Assembly: GCA_946803715.1 (NCBI GenBank)
Contig: CAMPET010000095.1
Span: 51,768-115,767 of the forward strand
Length of the DNA stretch: 64,000 bases
Direction: 5' to 3'
From: Beroe ovata
Taxonomy: Eukaryota > Ctenophora > Nuda > Beroida > Beroidae
Part shown: positions 36,180-48,357 of the stretch, in pieces
Numbering within the stretch: the stretch's first letter is position 1
How the letters are laid out: each line of letters starts with the position of its first letter
Translations under genes and position numbers: made by a program
Notes under the pieces: generated by a model
Seen by the model: the letters and a program-made list of their open reading frames with translations, nothing else
Databases searched by the model: none
What the model was told of the DNA's origin: nothing

Positions 36180-38338
36180 CCAGGTTTACTGGATGGAATA
36201 TCTTACTCAGCTATGAGACCTTATAGGTATTCAAAAGATCAGATGTTTCATAAGGGAATGTTTCATTTGAGTGGAAAGAGAATTAATAAACTCTCTTTCA
36301 GTTTATTGCACAGATTCTATCTATAAATCCACAATAACTCAACCAACCGCAATAGACCAAACATCAGAAAAATTTCTTTTTAATAAACCGACCAACCACA
36401 ATAAACCAACCAACTTCAAGGTTAGCTGATCATCAAAATTCACAACACATAACAAACTCACCTCCCAGAAAGTAACCAAAGTCATGATGAGCTTAGAGAA
36501 TGTTTTTATCATTTGTTTAAGAAGTTGCTTTTCAGGGAGAGAAAACTTTTCATTTGAATATAAAATTCCCAGTTTTATCACAATCTTGATGATGCACTTA
36601 GTTATTTGCTTAGCTTCACTCTCTGTCCTGACATCCTGCAATTAACATTCCTCATTGAAGGGTTATTAAGAAACTTGAGTCTTAAACTTAAAATAGAGTG
36701 AATTTAATCAACTCGTAGCTACATACCTTTAAAAAAGCATATAGTATATCAAGAATTTTTCCAGCATCATCATCAATGAAATGTCTGGCAACTGATCTTG
36801 ATGCCATCTTGCCTAGAATCTTCTTTTGTATTCTAATGCCCAGTGTATGAGACTTAACTGAATCACCTGCTTCATCAACCATCATCTTGAACCTTGAAAT
36901 TAGGCAATTAACAGATTGGTTCATATTAGCTGAAATATAAGTCTTGACCTCCTTCATGATCAAAAAGGTGTGTGGGTATACTGTGATTTAGATAACTGAC
37001 ATTGATTTTCTAGACCAGGGACTCTTGTCAGCTGCAATGTAACAAGAAATCAAGTGGAGAGTTTCTAGCCCATCCTATATCTCAAAGCTGACAACTGCTA
37101 GCAACTGGACCTGTCTCAAACCTCAGTGTTTTGCTCTGAGTTAACTGATATGCTCTGAATTAGGGAGGTCTGGGTGGCCAGTGAGGTCTGAGACAGGTGG
37201 GTGGATTGGGACAAAATATCTATGTTGGTGAATGTTTATCGACTTCAAGTGTTGCAGTTGTTCCTTGACTTGTAGTGCAAGATTGCAATATGAGATGCGC
37301 AGCTCAGTGCAGAACTATAATTGACAGAATTAATGATTATTATCTGAGTTTGCCTGCGCGCGGCAAAATTGTCGACAGAGCCTAGTTGATTCAATGATTC
37401 AACCAGTGGTTAAGTTGAAGAGCTCTTCCCTACCGCCGGCGCCGCGCAATTATAATTCCGCTGCAGGTGCAGGTGCAAAAACAAAATTTAACCACTGCCT
37501 GATCGCTAGCGATAGAAGGTAAAAATTTTGCAATTGCATTGCACGTGGCGCCGTCGGTAAAAAAGAACTCGGCCCTAGTGTGCGAATCGTGTGCAAAAGT
37601 TTACGTGTGCACACTATGCTGACTTTAAGTTTACGCGTGCACAATATGCTGATTTTTGAACATGCGCGTTATATTAATTATACGTACGTACGTACGCGCG
37701 TGATGAGTCGAGCGCGAAAATTAAAGTACACAGGACTCAGGGATTAGGCGCCCGCGGTTTCCATACATTATACTATTATATACATTAAAGGGACCATAAA
37801 AATGCCAGAGAATAGTCAGGATTTCAGAGGTCATTACAATTCTGAAAAACGTTGAACAGCAGCTGTTGGCTGTTACAATACAGCAAGGTTTCATGGTTTT
37901 CACAGAACCAGTTATCACGAATCGAATTGAAACAGAGAAATGTGTTAGCCATCCAGATATGAAATCTGTCAATAACGTAAAATAAAGCATCTTGTCTGTG
38001 TCCAGCACATTTGTCTTTACAATGTGAACAATTAAATGATTGTGAAATACCAATTGATCAAATAAAAGAATTTATTGGTCATGAGATGATAATAAAATGT
38101 TCGTATCATCATTATTCTTCTGGACACTGGTAGGTTCTTTAATAAATAAGATCAAATACACAGATAAGGAACGCCATGCTAACAAGCAAGTTAAACAACA
38201 CACCTGTTACATGTGTTCAATCAAGTTGACAGGGTTCAATGCTGGGTAGGTCGTGTAGGAAATACATGACTATTGATATGAAAATGAGGCCCAGAATAAC
38301 CATGCCCATTTTGTATAGTTGATTAGTGTGACGGTGTG
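36180..38338. repeat. Duplicated segment, copy B, continuous with the ZIP gene
   Basis: Near-identical to copy A, with TIPE exon 2 at 36462-36635 and exon 1 ending at 36727. It lacks one unit of the 33-bp repeat in exon 1 and a 4-bp TTTA near 36300. It reads straight into the intact ZIP gene, so it is the other side of the same locus. Confidence 0.9.
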
Positions 38339-40029
38339 AAAACTCCGGAGCCAAGATTTCCAGGAACGTTACTTGGACGAATGTTCCTGCAGGAATAAAC
38401 ATGAGTGAGGACATCGCAAAAAAAGTTCATGCTTCAGACGGAATCAATTCGATCACCGCTAAAAGTATTACTGAGGCATAAATCGGAAATCGGAATTCCA
38501 TGCAAATTATTATGAGTTGCTATGTTGCCAAACCTGTGGCCAGAGCTTTGAGAATGAACACTGAAACCACGAGAACATCACTGGAGAGGTGGTGAATGAC
38601 AGCCATACCGAGGCCGATACCGATCGGGCACGCTATCACAAACACTGAGAGTGATATCACGAACTGTTTCATGGTGTGGTTGTCGGTGAACAGTTTGAGC
38701 CCGAGTGAGAATGCCAGACACACCTGAAACAGGGGCGGATTATTTGTGTAGTCAGTGATGTAACAGGATGGCGAGTGTAAGATGTATCTACTATCGGCAA
38801 ACACTTATCGCACGACAACACGAGTGTACAATGACCAACACGTCATATTGTGCAATGAACCATGTAAAATACCTCGTGTAAAATAACAGATAGAAAGAGT
38901 GTGATAACATCCTGTGTTGTTTCTGCCAGTCCAATAGCTACTCCCTCTAGGATACTGTGTATGGATAGAGCTATCACCAGAACATACGCTCCCCATCCTA
39001 ACTCATCACCCTGCGAGATCAATCAGATCATGTGACAAACATTGACAATCTACACAGTAGCTGATTCATAAGATTCTACACGGTCATTAGTTCATCATAT
39101 CTCACCCAAACTAACTCCCGGCCCCTGCATCCTCACCCGGACCCATCTTCATCCCAAACCCGGACTCACCATGGTGATGTGTGACACGTGGCTATGACCC
39201 TCGTGACCATGTCCCCCACTGTGGTGAGAATGAGAGTGCTCAACTCGAGAATCAAAGAGCGCGGCTCCCTCGTCATCTTCATCTATCACAGCTCGGACTT
39301 GGTGAGCTACTCGTTCATATTCCACTGCCATGTTCTCTGTAGGGTGTCATGGTAACGGGCTGTTACTAACAGCAGCGGTGTCCGGGTACACAATGGTGTA
39401 AAGATGGAAGTGGTGTCAAGATGGAAGTGATGTAAAGGTAGTAATGGTGTCAAAGATGGAACAACTAACCTATGATCATGACTGCAGCTAGGCCGACACA
39501 GATGATCAGTTCCCCGATGGGGTAGGGCGTGTCAATTCCCATTACACACCGAAACTGCTGAGCTGATTCTGATACCTGGGTAATATGACGGTGTGTGTGT
39601 GTTTGTGTGTGTGGGTGTGTGTGTGTGTTTTAGTGAGCTATCGTTCGCAAGAGAATGTTCTTACAATACAGGATTATTTGAAATGGCGAAATAGTTGACG
39701 AGATCTACAAACCTCAGGGAATAGATGTATGAACGTTGTTCCAATGAGGACACCACCTGATAACAAAGAGAATGATAGGCAGGAAGAGATCAAATTAGAG
39801 TTGATTATACAGGTGATGTTAATCTTAAATTATGAAGTGAGATCAGTAAAAACTACGCAGTGGAACTTATGTGTTATGGGTGTGACACATTACCTGAGAA
39901 AGCTGACATGAGACTGACTTGTGCTTTGCTGACTGAGTTACCGATGAGGAGCGGAGCAAAACCGAACAAATACACTCCCACGATAAGTGTAACTATCGAT
40001 ATAATCTGCCATAGCCAAACCGATAACAT
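38217..40029 (-). CDS. SLC39A: ZIP family zinc transporter (SLC39A1/2/3-like)
   Basis: Eight-helix ZIP transporter moving Zn(II) into the cytosol, of the ZIP1/2/3 type (family knowledge). Exons: 39894-40029, 39713-39756, 39470-39575, 39170-39336, 38873-39010, 38534-38723, 38217-38386; 951 nt, 316 aa, the usual length. TM1 starts MLSVWLWQIISIV; TM2 GGVLIGTTFIHLFPE has the conserved His; the TM3-TM4 loop is His-rich (HSHSHHSGGHGHEGHSH, about 129-145); TM4 has HSILEG (169-174) and TM5 LHE (196-197), which form the binuclear metal centre; the end is GTFVQVTFLEIL. ATG at 40029 is the first that fits; 16 further codons lie upstream in frame before the N gap at 40084. A partial copy of the last exon is at 34660-34779. 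Confidence 0.92.
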
Positions 40030-40083
40030 CCCTCTCTCAGTCTCTCTGCCCCTTACACTGAGAGAGGTCCTAAACACGAGGGG

Positions 40084-40244
40084 NNNNNNNNNNNNNNNNN
40101 NNNNNNNNNNNNNNNNNNNNNNNNNNNNNNNNNNNNNNNNNNNNNNNNNNNNNNNNNNNNNNNNNNNNNNNNNNNNNNNNNNNNNNNNNNNNNNNNNNNN
40201 NNNNNNNNNNNNNNNNNNNNNNNNNNNNNNNNNNNNNNNNNNNN

Positions 40245-40279
<35 letters not shown>
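40084..40279. repeat. 161-N gap plus (GT)n repeat upstream of ZIP
   Basis: N at 40084-40244 followed by a pure GT run to 40279. Any 5' untranslated exon of ZIP could be hidden here. Confidence 0.85.
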
Positions 40280-40281
<2 letters not shown>

Positions 40282-42204
40282 GGATGCTGGGGAGGAACGG
40301 GGGTGGGAAAGGAACGTGGGGGGACCGGGGAGTGAGGGTTGTCATTTGTCGATTTTTTGACGCAAACATGTGGATTTGAAAAGAGACTGACGACAGCATT
40401 CAGGAGAAATCAGACAGCATATTGCGCCAATCGCCATCATGAGAGAAAGTAGATGATACAAATACAACAGAGAAACACTAAGAGGGAGAGAGCTGACCGC
40501 TCAGATAATCCAATCTTACAACTCCGTATATGGGCATGTGAGAACACTCCAGTGAACCTCAAATCGTAATGAGATATACACCGTAGCATGGATGCAGGAA
40601 AAGCAATCTGTTAAGTGGTGCAGTGACACTTCACTCTTTGGAAGAACAAGGAATGATCCCCACGCTTTGATTCATTTGCTAGAAAGGGTTTCAATTCCGA
40701 TTCGATAAACATCATGCTACATATGCATGGTGATTGAGACACCATTCACGCAGAATAATATGCATTGCGTAACATATGACGTCATGCGAAATACAGCAGT
40801 CAGAAATTGACTTCATCATTCATCAACTTCATCATTCATCAAACTACCCACTTCAGAAACATCACTCAACGCTACAAACAAGCTGCAAACACGACGCATA
40901 ACATGCTGCGTAAGCACAATCAGAGGGGGACATTCTCCTTTCTAATGCAATGGCAGCATCATGAATTATTTACGTGGCAACAAATGTACGATAATCCAAA
41001 TAGTGCAGGGAAATAAGGAGAATCTAGTAGAAGTAGAGCTGTCAGAATTACCACCTGGTGACACAACCAGGTGTGCCCCGTCGCCCCGGGATTGACAAGT
41101 GGTGTGTAAAGCCAGCGGTACGCAGTACAAAGAATGCTTCTACAGGTTTACAGGGTGTGCACATGTGTTGAGGTGGTTGTGCATAGGGCACATGTGTTGA
41201 CAGTGGGCAGGAACTGGGCGTGGACTCAGGATATCGTAATTTTTAGGCGCCGCTGACGATAACCAAAAGTAATTATATAATAGGTTAGTAGTACCTAAAA
41301 ACGTATTACCTAAAAACGTGTTGTTCGAAGATGCGGAAAAATTTGATTAAGAACAACGACTCGAATCATACAAATCTGGAACCTATCGTTATCATACATC
41401 ACAAATCTATAGCCGAATATTATACGAACTACGTCTTGCAAGACTCATTAATAAAACCGTGTAGTGAGTAGCAGTGGTAACTTGGTAGCAAGCGTGATTC
41501 GCCGGTGACGTAACATCAATAGTTACTGAGACCTGAATAACAAGAGGAGGGGCGTGTCCACTGTCAAGTGATATATACTATACACTGAGTGATAAGAGAT
41601 TAGACAAGTGGGTATGCAGTATGTACTATGCAAGACAAGAGGCTATGCACTATGCAGTATGCACGATGCGTCTATGAAACTGCAAGACATGACGCATGAA
41701 TTGCATGAACAAAAAATGCATGAATATAAGGTAGGTACTGAATGTTCAATGCATGCGACGCAGTATTCAAAAGTAGATGGGTGTGGTACACAGATGAGGA
41801 TGACAAACCGCATTTCATACCGAACGTAGTATACATAACACGTAGTAACTCATCAACTAAACTCATCAACTAAGCAAGATATATGCGTTTAGTGCACACA
41901 GTCGAATGCTGTCAAATAATTACACAGCGAGAACAATACCAGTTGCGCTAATGAGTTATTGTATTTCCCACCGCTTGATTATGCCTTATATGTTTCTATC
42001 ATTATGGCACAATTGATGCCATCATTATGTCGCAAGGAATGCCACAATTATGTCGCAAACGGTTCTAATCTAAGTAGGATTTAGCACTCGCAGCGGAAAC
42101 AAGACTAAAAGTAGAAATTATTCAGAAATTATGTGGGATGATAAGAAAAGGCAAACACTCCGAATGATGTATAAAACCATCAAATGATAAATCAATGAAT
42201 TTCG
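40280..42204. other. Intergenic ZIP 5' flank to KARS 3' end
   Basis: About 1.9 kb without a supportable gene. It contains short-period ATGCAGTATGCA-type repetition at 41610-41760 and ATTATG(T/G)CGCAA repetition at 42000-42060. Confidence 0.6.
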
Positions 42205-44605
42205 TCACGACTTGGCATCATCGCCCTTTCCCTCCTCGGTCTTGACAACTTCCTCCGGCTTCATGGCAGGGAAAAGGAGCACTTCCTTGATATTATACGA
42301 GTTCGTCAGGAACATCACGAGCCGGTCAATGCCGAGACCGAAACCGCCGGTCGGCGGGAGGCCGAATTCCAGTGACGTGCAAAAATTCTCGTCGATCAGT
42401 TGAGCTTCATCATCTCCAGCGGCTTTGTCGAGTGCCTGAGTTATAGACAGTGCTAGAACAACAAGGTCAGGGTGATGCGAGTTTAGATTGAGTTGAATAG
42501 TGCGTCGGGTATGAGAGATTTAATCCATACCTGTTTCTCGAATTGAGCTCTTTGAACGAAGGGATCATTCAACTCAGTGTACGCATTACAGATTTCCTGA
42601 GGAACGATAACGAGTCAGTCTTTCGGCATTTGGCTGAGTACCTATGAAAATGCTCATGTGATAGGTTACGTGATAGACATTGGTGCTGATTGAATAGCTG
42701 TGTCCGTGCATCGTGTACGATCATGGGTCTGTGTATTTTGGACTGTGTGTTGTCTGTGTGTTGTCTGTGTATTTTGGACTGTGTGTAGTCTATCTGTGTT
42801 ACCTTGGTAGCAACAAACAACTCAAATCTCTCTGTAAGCCCGGGCGTAGTTCGGTGGTATTTAGCGAGAGGACACATGAGTTGGGGGTGCTCGGTGATGA
42901 ATGTGGGGTTCGTACACGTCACTTCGATCAGATCGCCAACCTGAAATACGGTCAAACATCTCAATGTACCTAGCGTAACTACTGGATGGTACCTATAATG
43001 GTGGCACAAATCACAATGGAATGTCGGTACCAACCCTGGCAATTTGTGGTAGTTACTGTAAACGTACCTATTCATTGTTATTGTTTTTGTCCATTTTTTT
43101 GCCAGATGTTTAACTTACAAGTTTGTCCAAGAGTCTGGCCGAGGTCCGAGGTGCGGTACAGTCGATATTGTTCTTCACACACAAATCATCCAGAAACTGT
43201 CTGGAGGAGTCCGACTGGAGTTCGGATGCAGGGGGAAACTTCACATTGAGCTTCTCCTCAAGAGTTGGTATCATCTTCACTCTCCTGTGGAGAGAGGTTG
43301 TTACAGGGGGGGGTAACAAAGAAGTATCTGCCGTTAAACATGATATCATGCGCAGAGTATCACAATCTCACAATAACACGCATAAAATTACAACAATTAC
43401 AGCAGAGAGAGACTGAATTTGAACTTACTTGAAAGGAGGGGTGAAGTCGATGGTGATTGGTTCCTCCTCTCCCATAGGAGTGAACTGAACATGATAAGAT
43501 CCAGTGATGGCCTTAGCAAGTCCAGAGATCATACTCTCCGAGATTTCCATAAGATCATTGTAATCGGCATATGCCATATAGAACTCCATGGAGGTGAACT
43601 CTGGGTTGTGGGTCATGTCAATGCCCTCATTCCTGAAATTCCGCCCTATTTCATAGACCCTGTCCAAGCCTCCGACTACCAACATTTTGAGGTATAATTC
43701 TGGAGCTACTCTCATGAAGAGGTCCATGTTAAGATCGTTGTGATGGGTGACAAAGGGTTTAGCTGTGGCCCCACCAGCAACCATATTCATCATTGGGGTT
43801 TCAACCTCTAGGAATCCCAAATTGTCTAGGAACCGTCTGATGTAATTGATGATTTTGGATCGTGTGTAAAACTTCTGTCTTACATCCTCATTCATGATGA
43901 GATCTAAATATCTCTGCCTAAATCTTGACTCTTTATCCTTGAATCCATAATGCAGAGTGGGCAACATGTGAAGACAAGGAGTAAGAATCTCAACTTCTTG
44001 GGGAATAATGCTCAATTCACCCTTCTTCGTTTTGCCAGGGAAACCTTTGCAACCAATTATATCTCCTCTGTGGACTCGAGCATGAATTTCCTCAAAGTTC
44101 TGTGTTGAGAATGAGGCATTGGCCATCACTTGAATTTTCATTCCTTCACCACGTAGGTCATAAAACCTGAAAGAGAACTTCAAGAAAAAATTCAAGTAAA
44201 ATATCTTGGGTTTTATCATCATGAATTGTATGTTTTAACAAACCTCAGTTTTGCACCAGATTCTCTGATAGAATGAACTCTTCCTGCTACAGAAACCACT
44301 TCTTCAGATTGTGTTCCATCTTCAAGATTCTTGTATTTATCTATGAATTCTGTTAAAGATATGCTGACATGGAACTTGTGAGGATATGGGCTCTCTCCAG
44401 CTTCTTTATACCCTAATATGGTATTACACCGATATTCATGATATTTTCCAGGATCCAAAGGTTCTTCTATTTTCTTTTTTTGAGCTCCTTTCTTGTCTTC
44501 TGCAGCACGAGCTGCTTCCTTTTCAGCTTTCTCCTTTGCCTTTTGTTCAAGTTTAGCTCTGCGCTTCAATTCGTTTTTACTGAGTTTGGTATCATTGGTT
44601 GACAT
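42205..44605 (-). CDS. KARS1: Lysyl-tRNA synthetase, cytosolic type
   Basis: Class IIb aminoacyl-tRNA synthetase that charges tRNA-Lys (family knowledge). Exons: 44244-44605, 43429-44166, 43119-43284, 42803-42940, 42531-42596, 42205-42435; 1701 nt, 566 aa (human about 597). The N-terminus is a Lys/Ala/Glu-rich helix ([20 protein letters not shown]) typical of eukaryotic tRNA-binding extensions, then the OB-fold anticodon domain. Catalytic motifs: motif 1 FLEVETPMM, motif 2 [20 protein letters not shown], motif 3 [26 protein letters not shown] is followed by a short acidic tail. Most of the core sits in one 738-bp exon. No mitochondrial presequence is visible, though alternative first exons cannot be excluded. 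Divergent from the MYPT-type gene. Confidence 0.95.
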
Positions 44606-46600
44606 ACTGGACCTGATCAGATACCTGAGGGATGGTTAAGTAGCTTATGGTTCAACCAGCACTTTGAATATAGTTGTCATTGTCTATATATAAGTGTTGC
44701 ATTTAAACTGATATACCTAGAGCAAATTGCAAGAGATGGTTGGAGTTGCTTGAAAGGAGATAGGAGCTTTCCACCAAGGTACAATCCAGAACAACCCGTT
44801 TTAGAAGCTATAGAGTTGAAAGGTAGTAATAAGAGAAATCTACCATATTAGAAGAGGCTAACCCTGGTTTCATTTACACTCATTCAGTAAATAATTGTTT
44901 CAATATTGGATAAAATTGAGATGATTCGCACAATATATAGTACATATTGACCTAGATTAGAAAATTGAATGCAAATAGGCATTAGGCAACACAAAATACA
45001 TAAACAAAATGACACACTAAATAGATAGCACAAAAGCACATATGACATACATCTGCAGTGTAGCACAATATAGATTAGTGCTTCCATGAAGCCATATTTT
45101 CAAATCTGATGAACCATACTTCATGAAAGAATTTTGAGTTAAAATTTTTCAAGGTCACTTTTTTTCGCAACCATCGCTAGCAGCCAGCAGGATTTAAATA
45201 TTGCGCGGCGCTACAATAAAATGAGATGAATTTCACTATTTATATTTCAATCAAAAAATGATGTTAATTGTGAAAAAGTGTGCACACGTTTTGCGCCCCT
45301 GTTCTACTCAGCGCGCGCGGAGTATTAATTGGGTCACGCAGCGCGGGAACATGAAAAAGATACGCAGAAATGATTAGAATTATTGCTTTACTGATTGAAA
45401 ACGTACAAAACCGTGCGCAGAGATTCGTGACTCACTGACACAGTGCCGCGCCGCGCAGCACATCAAATTGCAATTGGAATCGATAAATATATTTTATTAC
45501 TTCAATAAACAGCATCGCATCAATAATATCCTGTTTTTAACTGCTATAGCACCTAAAAACGAAGGTATTGACATACCTCTTGAGTTTCATTCACGTGTAC
45601 TCATCATGACATGACTGAATGATTTCGAGGGTATTGAAGAACTGATTGTAATTTTCTTTAAACTGCCAGATATTAAGCAAATATCAAGTTGCTCAGCCCT
45701 GGTATATAGCTGAGTCACGCATGTCAATCCACAGGAGGTTCACTTAGAAGACTTAAATTGATGAATATTGTGGAATTGATTGCCTTGTTGTTGCTGATAT
45801 ATTGATATGATATTTCTGAAAAAATGTGAAGAGTTTTTTTCAAAATGCTGGAGAGAAGTACAGGGGTTCCAAATACAGTTTTTGCTGCAGTATTACAGTA
45901 TTAAGCTCTTTTTGATGAGCTATTACTTGATAATATCTAATCTTACTATTCTTGCTCTAACCATGGCAAAAACCCTTTCCTAACCTTACATTTCTCCCAA
46001 GGCTTATCCAAAAATCATCTTACCCTAAAGATTAGCCTGTGTATGTTGTATATTCCCTTGTCTGTTGTACGATTTGTGTGTGTGTGTGTGTGTGTGAGAC
46101 ATGTCTTGCAGTTAGAGGATAGAAGTATAATTAATTCCTTAAGTGATGACATTGAAAATAAATTTCTGACCTTTATGTTCATGTGAGTTTAGTTTGGCAG
46201 TTTTCTTTTGTAGAAATGATTTAACAAGAACTTATTTGAAGACGGAAGAACATCTTCACATTATGATATGCTTCTTTCCTATTCTCACTCTGTAGCCTAT
46301 GTAATGTTATCCTGATATTTGGTAAGATTTTTCACATCTTTCTCCGTGCTAGGAGGACATGAACTGAGGTAAGGCATACCTAGAGCCTCGTTAAAAGTTG
46401 AAGTGTGATTGTCTGGGCCATGAGGTATGAGTAACTCCGATCAAGGTTTCAGAGTTGGAGCCCCTAATGCTGAGGTATAAAACCACGTCACAAAACCTGT
46501 TCAAAATTGGAAAATGAGTTGCAGTCATGAAAATAGTTTCCACTTTTCAGTCAATTGTCAGTCATAATTCAAGAATCAAGTTCACAAACATGCATTCCAG
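44606..46600. promoter_or_regulatory. Divergent region KARS / MYPT with CpG-rich core
   Basis: AT-rich sequence with a CpG-rich patch at about 45180-45470. It contains TTGCGCCCCTGTTCT at 45291 (compare TTGCGCGCCCCTATTCT at 5405 in the TXNL4A/TTLL9 promoter) and GCGCGCGCGGAGTATT..TTGGGTCA at 45311-45336, which matches the motif pair there. The first exon of the MYPT gene with its ATG should lie here or just beyond, but I could not identify it. A GT repeat is at 46075-46096. Confidence 0.45.
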
Positions 46601-48357
46601 AGTATTGCAAGAAGGAATGCACAGTTGCAGCAGTGGGCTGGAAGTGAGACTGATGTGATTGATCATCAAGTGAATAGGAATGCTCAGATCCAGTTCCAAA
46701 GGAAGTTTATGTTCCTTGATTCTGTCATCCAGCAAGATGATATCGAGGTTCAGAAACTGTTGGCTCTAGGAGTTGATGTCAATTACACAAACAGTGATGG
46801 GATATCTGCTCTTCATCAGGTAAGTTCTTGAAGCGTGGAACTTTACTACAAGAATGTCTGTGTAATGTGTATACTTGTGTCCACAAGGTATTGTTTTGTA
46901 GAGTGCAATCTTGTGTATAGTATCCTTGATATGAGTCCTAGCATCCGACTTGTAAAAGTAAGTGGGATGTCTCAGATGTCAGCTCATTTGGTCACAAATT
47001 ATACATTTAAGTTTCTATGTAAAACACTAGATTCACTCAAAATTCACGAATGGCATGGACAGGGGACCCTCTTGGCCAGATACAAGCCATAGTCACAATG
47101 TATTCCTAGGATATATATATAATTGCATTTTCAATAAATATGCTGTCAGAATGTCCATAAATATCTATATTATAATCGAGAGAGCATCTTAAAACGTAGA
47201 TCACTAGCGGGGGCTACAAATGGAGTTGGAGAGCCGCGATTTTTTGCATGGTGGTACAAAAAGATAAAATCTGGTTAAATGTCGAGCCAGAATTTTGATT
47301 TAGGTCTTAGATTTTCTGCAATCGGCGTCGAAAATTTGAGAAATCATGGTATAGTACCCGTAGATGATCGATGTTAAGTTTACAAGCGTGCGTTGCTACG
47401 GCAGCATANATTTAACAAGAACTTATTTGAAGACGGAAGAACATCTTCACATTATGATATGCTTCTTTCCTATTCTCACTCTGTAGCCTATGTAATGTTA
47501 TCCTGATATTTGGTAAGATTTTTCACATCTTTCTCCGTGCTAGGAGGACATGAACTGAGGTAAGGCATACCTAGAGCCTCGTTAAAAGTTGAAGTGTGAT
47601 TGTCTGGGCCATGAGGTATGAGTAACTCCGATCAAGGTTTCAGAGTTGGAGCCCCTAATGCTGAGGTATAAAACCACGTCACAAAACCTGTTCAAAATTG
47701 GAAAATGAGTTGCAGTCATGAAAATAGTTTCCACTTTTCAGTCAATTGTCAGTCATAATTCAAGAATCAAGTTCACAAACATGCATTCCAGAGTATTGCA
47801 AGAAGGAATGCACAGTTGCAGCAGTGGGCTGGAAGTGAGACTGATGTGATTGATCATCAAGTGAATAGGAATGCTCAGATCCAGTTCCAAAGGAAGTTTA
47901 TGTTCCTTGATTCTGTCATCCAGCAAGATGATATCGAGGTTCAGAAACTGTTGGCTCTAGGAGTTGATGTCAATTACACAAACAGTGATGGGATATCTGC
48001 TCTTCATCAGGTAAGTTCTTGAAGCGTGGAACTTTACTACAAGAATTTCTGTGTAATGTGTATACTTGTGTCCGCAAGGTATTGTTTTGTAGAGTGTAAT
48101 CTTGTGTATAATATCCTTGATATGAGTCCTAGCATCCGACTTGTAAAAGTTAGTGGAATGTCTCAGATGTCAGCCCATTTGGTCACAAATTATACATTTA
48201 AGTTTCTATGTAAAACACAAGATTCACTCAAAATTCACGAATGGCATGGACAGGGGACCATCTTGGCCAGATACAAGCCATAGTCACAATGTATTCCTAG
48301 GATATATGTAATTGCATTTTCAATAGATATGCTGTCAGAATGTCCATAAATATATAT
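46219..48357. repeat. 0.94-kb segment repeated around a single-N join (MYPT exon)
   Basis: 46219-47160 and 47410-48350 align with an offset of 1191 and a scatter of substitutions (for example AATGTCTG/AATTTCTG, CCACAAGG/CCGCAAGG). The N at 47409 precedes the second copy. Both carry the same coding exon and the same donor. Consistent with two alleles placed in series. Confidence 0.88.

Noticed and set aside
34781-38338. Extra TIPE and ZIP paralogues
   Set aside because: The copies are partial, bounded by single-N joins and near-identical, and flanking genes are each complete only once; alleles placed in series explain them better.
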